64,000 nucleotides of DNA, taken from positions 62,001 through 126,000 of the forward strand of contig NZ_JABBGF010000001.1 of assembly GCF_012927265.1 (NCBI RefSeq). Reading direction: 5' to 3'. Position 1 is the first letter of the stretch. Every line of letters starts with the position of its first letter. A program made the translations under genes and the position numbers. Positions 63,016 to 64,000 of the stretch are shown in pieces. The notes beneath the pieces are model-generated. The model ran no database searches. It saw only the letters and a list, made by a program, of their open reading frames with translations, and was not told the DNA's origin. The stretch is from Chryseobacterium cheonjiense. Lineage in GTDB: Bacteria > Bacteroidota > Bacteroidia > Flavobacteriales > Weeksellaceae.

Positions 63016-63384
63016 ATGAGTCAGGTAAAAACCGGGGCTATCTGGCAGCACGAAAAAGTGCTGCCTTATATCCTCACAAGTCTTAAAGACAAGATTGCGG
63101 AGATTACTCCTGTTGAAAAGATTTTCCTTTTCGGGAGCAGGGGCAGATTGCCTTTTGAAAGCTGGAACGAGCTGCAAGGAAAAGACTGGGATGTTTTGGT
63201 ACAGGCAGGCTGCAAGCTCAAGAATGCCCACGTTTTGGTGGAACGGGGTTACCATCTTGATCTATTGGTTATGAGCAGGGAACAAACCGAAAAATTCATC
63301 GGGAATATGAAAACCAAACAGCTTTTTCCAGTAAATGAATTGGAATTTTTAATCGCTAAACACACAAATGATGGAAAATTTTGA
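63016..63384 (+). CDS. Small nucleotidyltransferase-fold protein
   Basis: The 122-residue protein shows the minimal nucleotidyltransferase pattern: IFLFGSRGRLPF, KDWDVLVQAG with the Asp-x-Asp pair, and a later LDLLVM. Such proteins transfer nucleotides to small molecules or proteins, and as MNT domains they pair with HEPN toxins; no HEPN partner is seen. It starts 24 bases after the giant gene and its end overlaps the next gene by 14-17 bases. Confidence 0.7.
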   Translation: MSQVKTGAIWQHEKVLPYILTSLKDKIAEITPVEKIFLFGSRGRLPFESWNELQGKDWDVLVQAGCKLKNAHVLVERGYHLDLLVMSREQTEKFIGNMKTKQLFPVNELEFLIAKHTNDGKF

Positions 63385-64000
63385 CGACGAGTTCGGAGAT
63401 TTATCCGGATACAAAATACTTTCTTTTGAAGAAGTAACCCAGGGATTTGATGGAAATAAAAATCCGTTGAAGGGAATTGTAAATAAATCTTTTGAGGAAA
63501 TATCAGCTTTTAAAGAAAGTCCTTTTGGACAGTTTTGGGAAAAAAAGAATTCCTGTTTATGCAGAATTGACTTATGGTCCAGGACTCGCTTTAGGTCAGG
63601 ATCCATTCAGGATTTTTGATTTATCCAAAAAGCTGAAAAATTCCCAAGCAAGATTATACGCATCATTACAATCTGAAAACTGGGATGATATCCATTTTAA
63701 AGTATTTGCAAATCCGGATGGTGAGGCCATATTAAAACAATATGCAGATTCGCAATACCAACCCACAGAAAATGAGGTGCTGTTCTTTATAGAAACCGAT
63801 GACGGAAAATTTGATTTCGGGAAAATTGTAAGGGTTAAGCTTGGGAAAAAAGCCATTGAAAAAATGCGTTTTCAGTTTCCTTATCTTGGAGAAACCGATG
63901 AAGAAGAACTCGCCGAAGAATTCCTTAAAAGGCCGTTTCAAATAAAAAACAATGCAAATTATAATTTTATTCAGGCAGGTAAAGAAGCAAAATTGGCCAC
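63371..64000 (+). pseudogene. Frameshifted gene of unknown function, 3' end outside the window
   Basis: The frame from 63371 (MENFDDEFGDLSGYKIL) reads to an early stop at 63619. From about 63549 the frame one base further on continues the protein sensibly (IPVYAELTYGPGLALGQDPF...GEAILKQYADSQY) to the last base of the window. The switch coincides with an A7 run at 63540-63546; removing one A would give FWEKRIPVYAE and one open frame. It may be a sequencing error, a true frameshift or slippage. The product is acidic, with no known motif. It overlaps the nucleotidyltransferase gene and belongs to the same set. Confidence 0.65.

Noticed and set aside
63541..63547. Programmed -1 frameshift at A AAA AAG
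   Set aside because: The heptamer is in the right register, but the continuing protein is in the +1 (or -2) frame, and the -1 frame stops after seven codons.
1..64000. CRISPR arrays, rRNA genes and complete insertion sequences
   Set aside because: No regularly spaced direct repeats, no rRNA-like sequence and no transposase frame were seen in the window.

Overview
The window looks like a chromosome segment of a flavobacterium close to Chryseobacterium (Bacteroidota, Weeksellaceae-like). It has a 14-subunit nuo operon with the short NuoG typical of Flavobacteriia, promoters of the TTTG / TAnnTTTG type, a secreted nuclease with a type IX sorting tail, a 'bacteriocin-like' leader peptide gene of the Chryseobacterium kind, and palindromic intergenic repeats common in that group. 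These are assignments from memory of families; no search was run.

Core region, 1-37083. A 5'-truncated mazG, a FUSC membrane protein and a lipoprotein run rightward. A very large metallophosphoesterase/beta-barrel protein faces an HD-domain/PycTM fusion protein, and a GAF-like protein follows. The complex I operon nuoA-N runs leftward over 10249-24725, with an extra outer-membrane-type gene between nuoF and nuoG. Next come a small membrane protein, an acetyltransferase, a YugP-like zinc peptidase, a membrane protein, a YigZ protein, a 48-residue cysteine-rich peptide gene missed by length cut-offs, ribD, a DUF349 protein, aroE, a secreted EndA-type nuclease, an FtsX/LolE-type permease, rbfA and methylmalonyl-CoA epimerase.

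Integrated element, about 37115-58160. A CAU-anticodon tRNA gene is the integration site. Its 3' end plus half of its terminator is repeated as a perfect 65-bp copy at 58096-58160, so about 21 kb has been inserted. The right end holds the machinery: a tyrosine recombinase, an unknown 304-residue protein, an HTH/excisionase-like protein and a 514-residue protein with the invariant residues of family A polymerases. The left end holds ArdA antirestriction and an oriT-like non-coding block. No relaxase or transfer gene is present, so the element may replicate itself but would be moved only in trans.

Element cargo, 38197-53512, is strongly AT-rich and looks like a defence island. It carries a GHKL ATPase-nuclease, an Mrr-nSTAND3 protein, a DUF4365 nuclease and a further PD-(D/E)XK protein. 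These are separated by attC-like or cassette-like repeated spacers. A three-gene exported-protein unit behind a multi-helix RNA-like leader follows, then four tiny overlapping genes. The last cargo module is the strongest candidate for an undescribed system: a VirE_N/PriCT-2 primase, a non-coding spacer closed by a long inverted repeat, a large reverse transcriptase with an FCDD active site, and an HNH protein.

Right flank, 58161-64000. A 1354-residue unknown coiled-coil protein, a small nucleotidyltransferase-fold protein and a frameshifted gene running off the window form a second, unidentified gene set.
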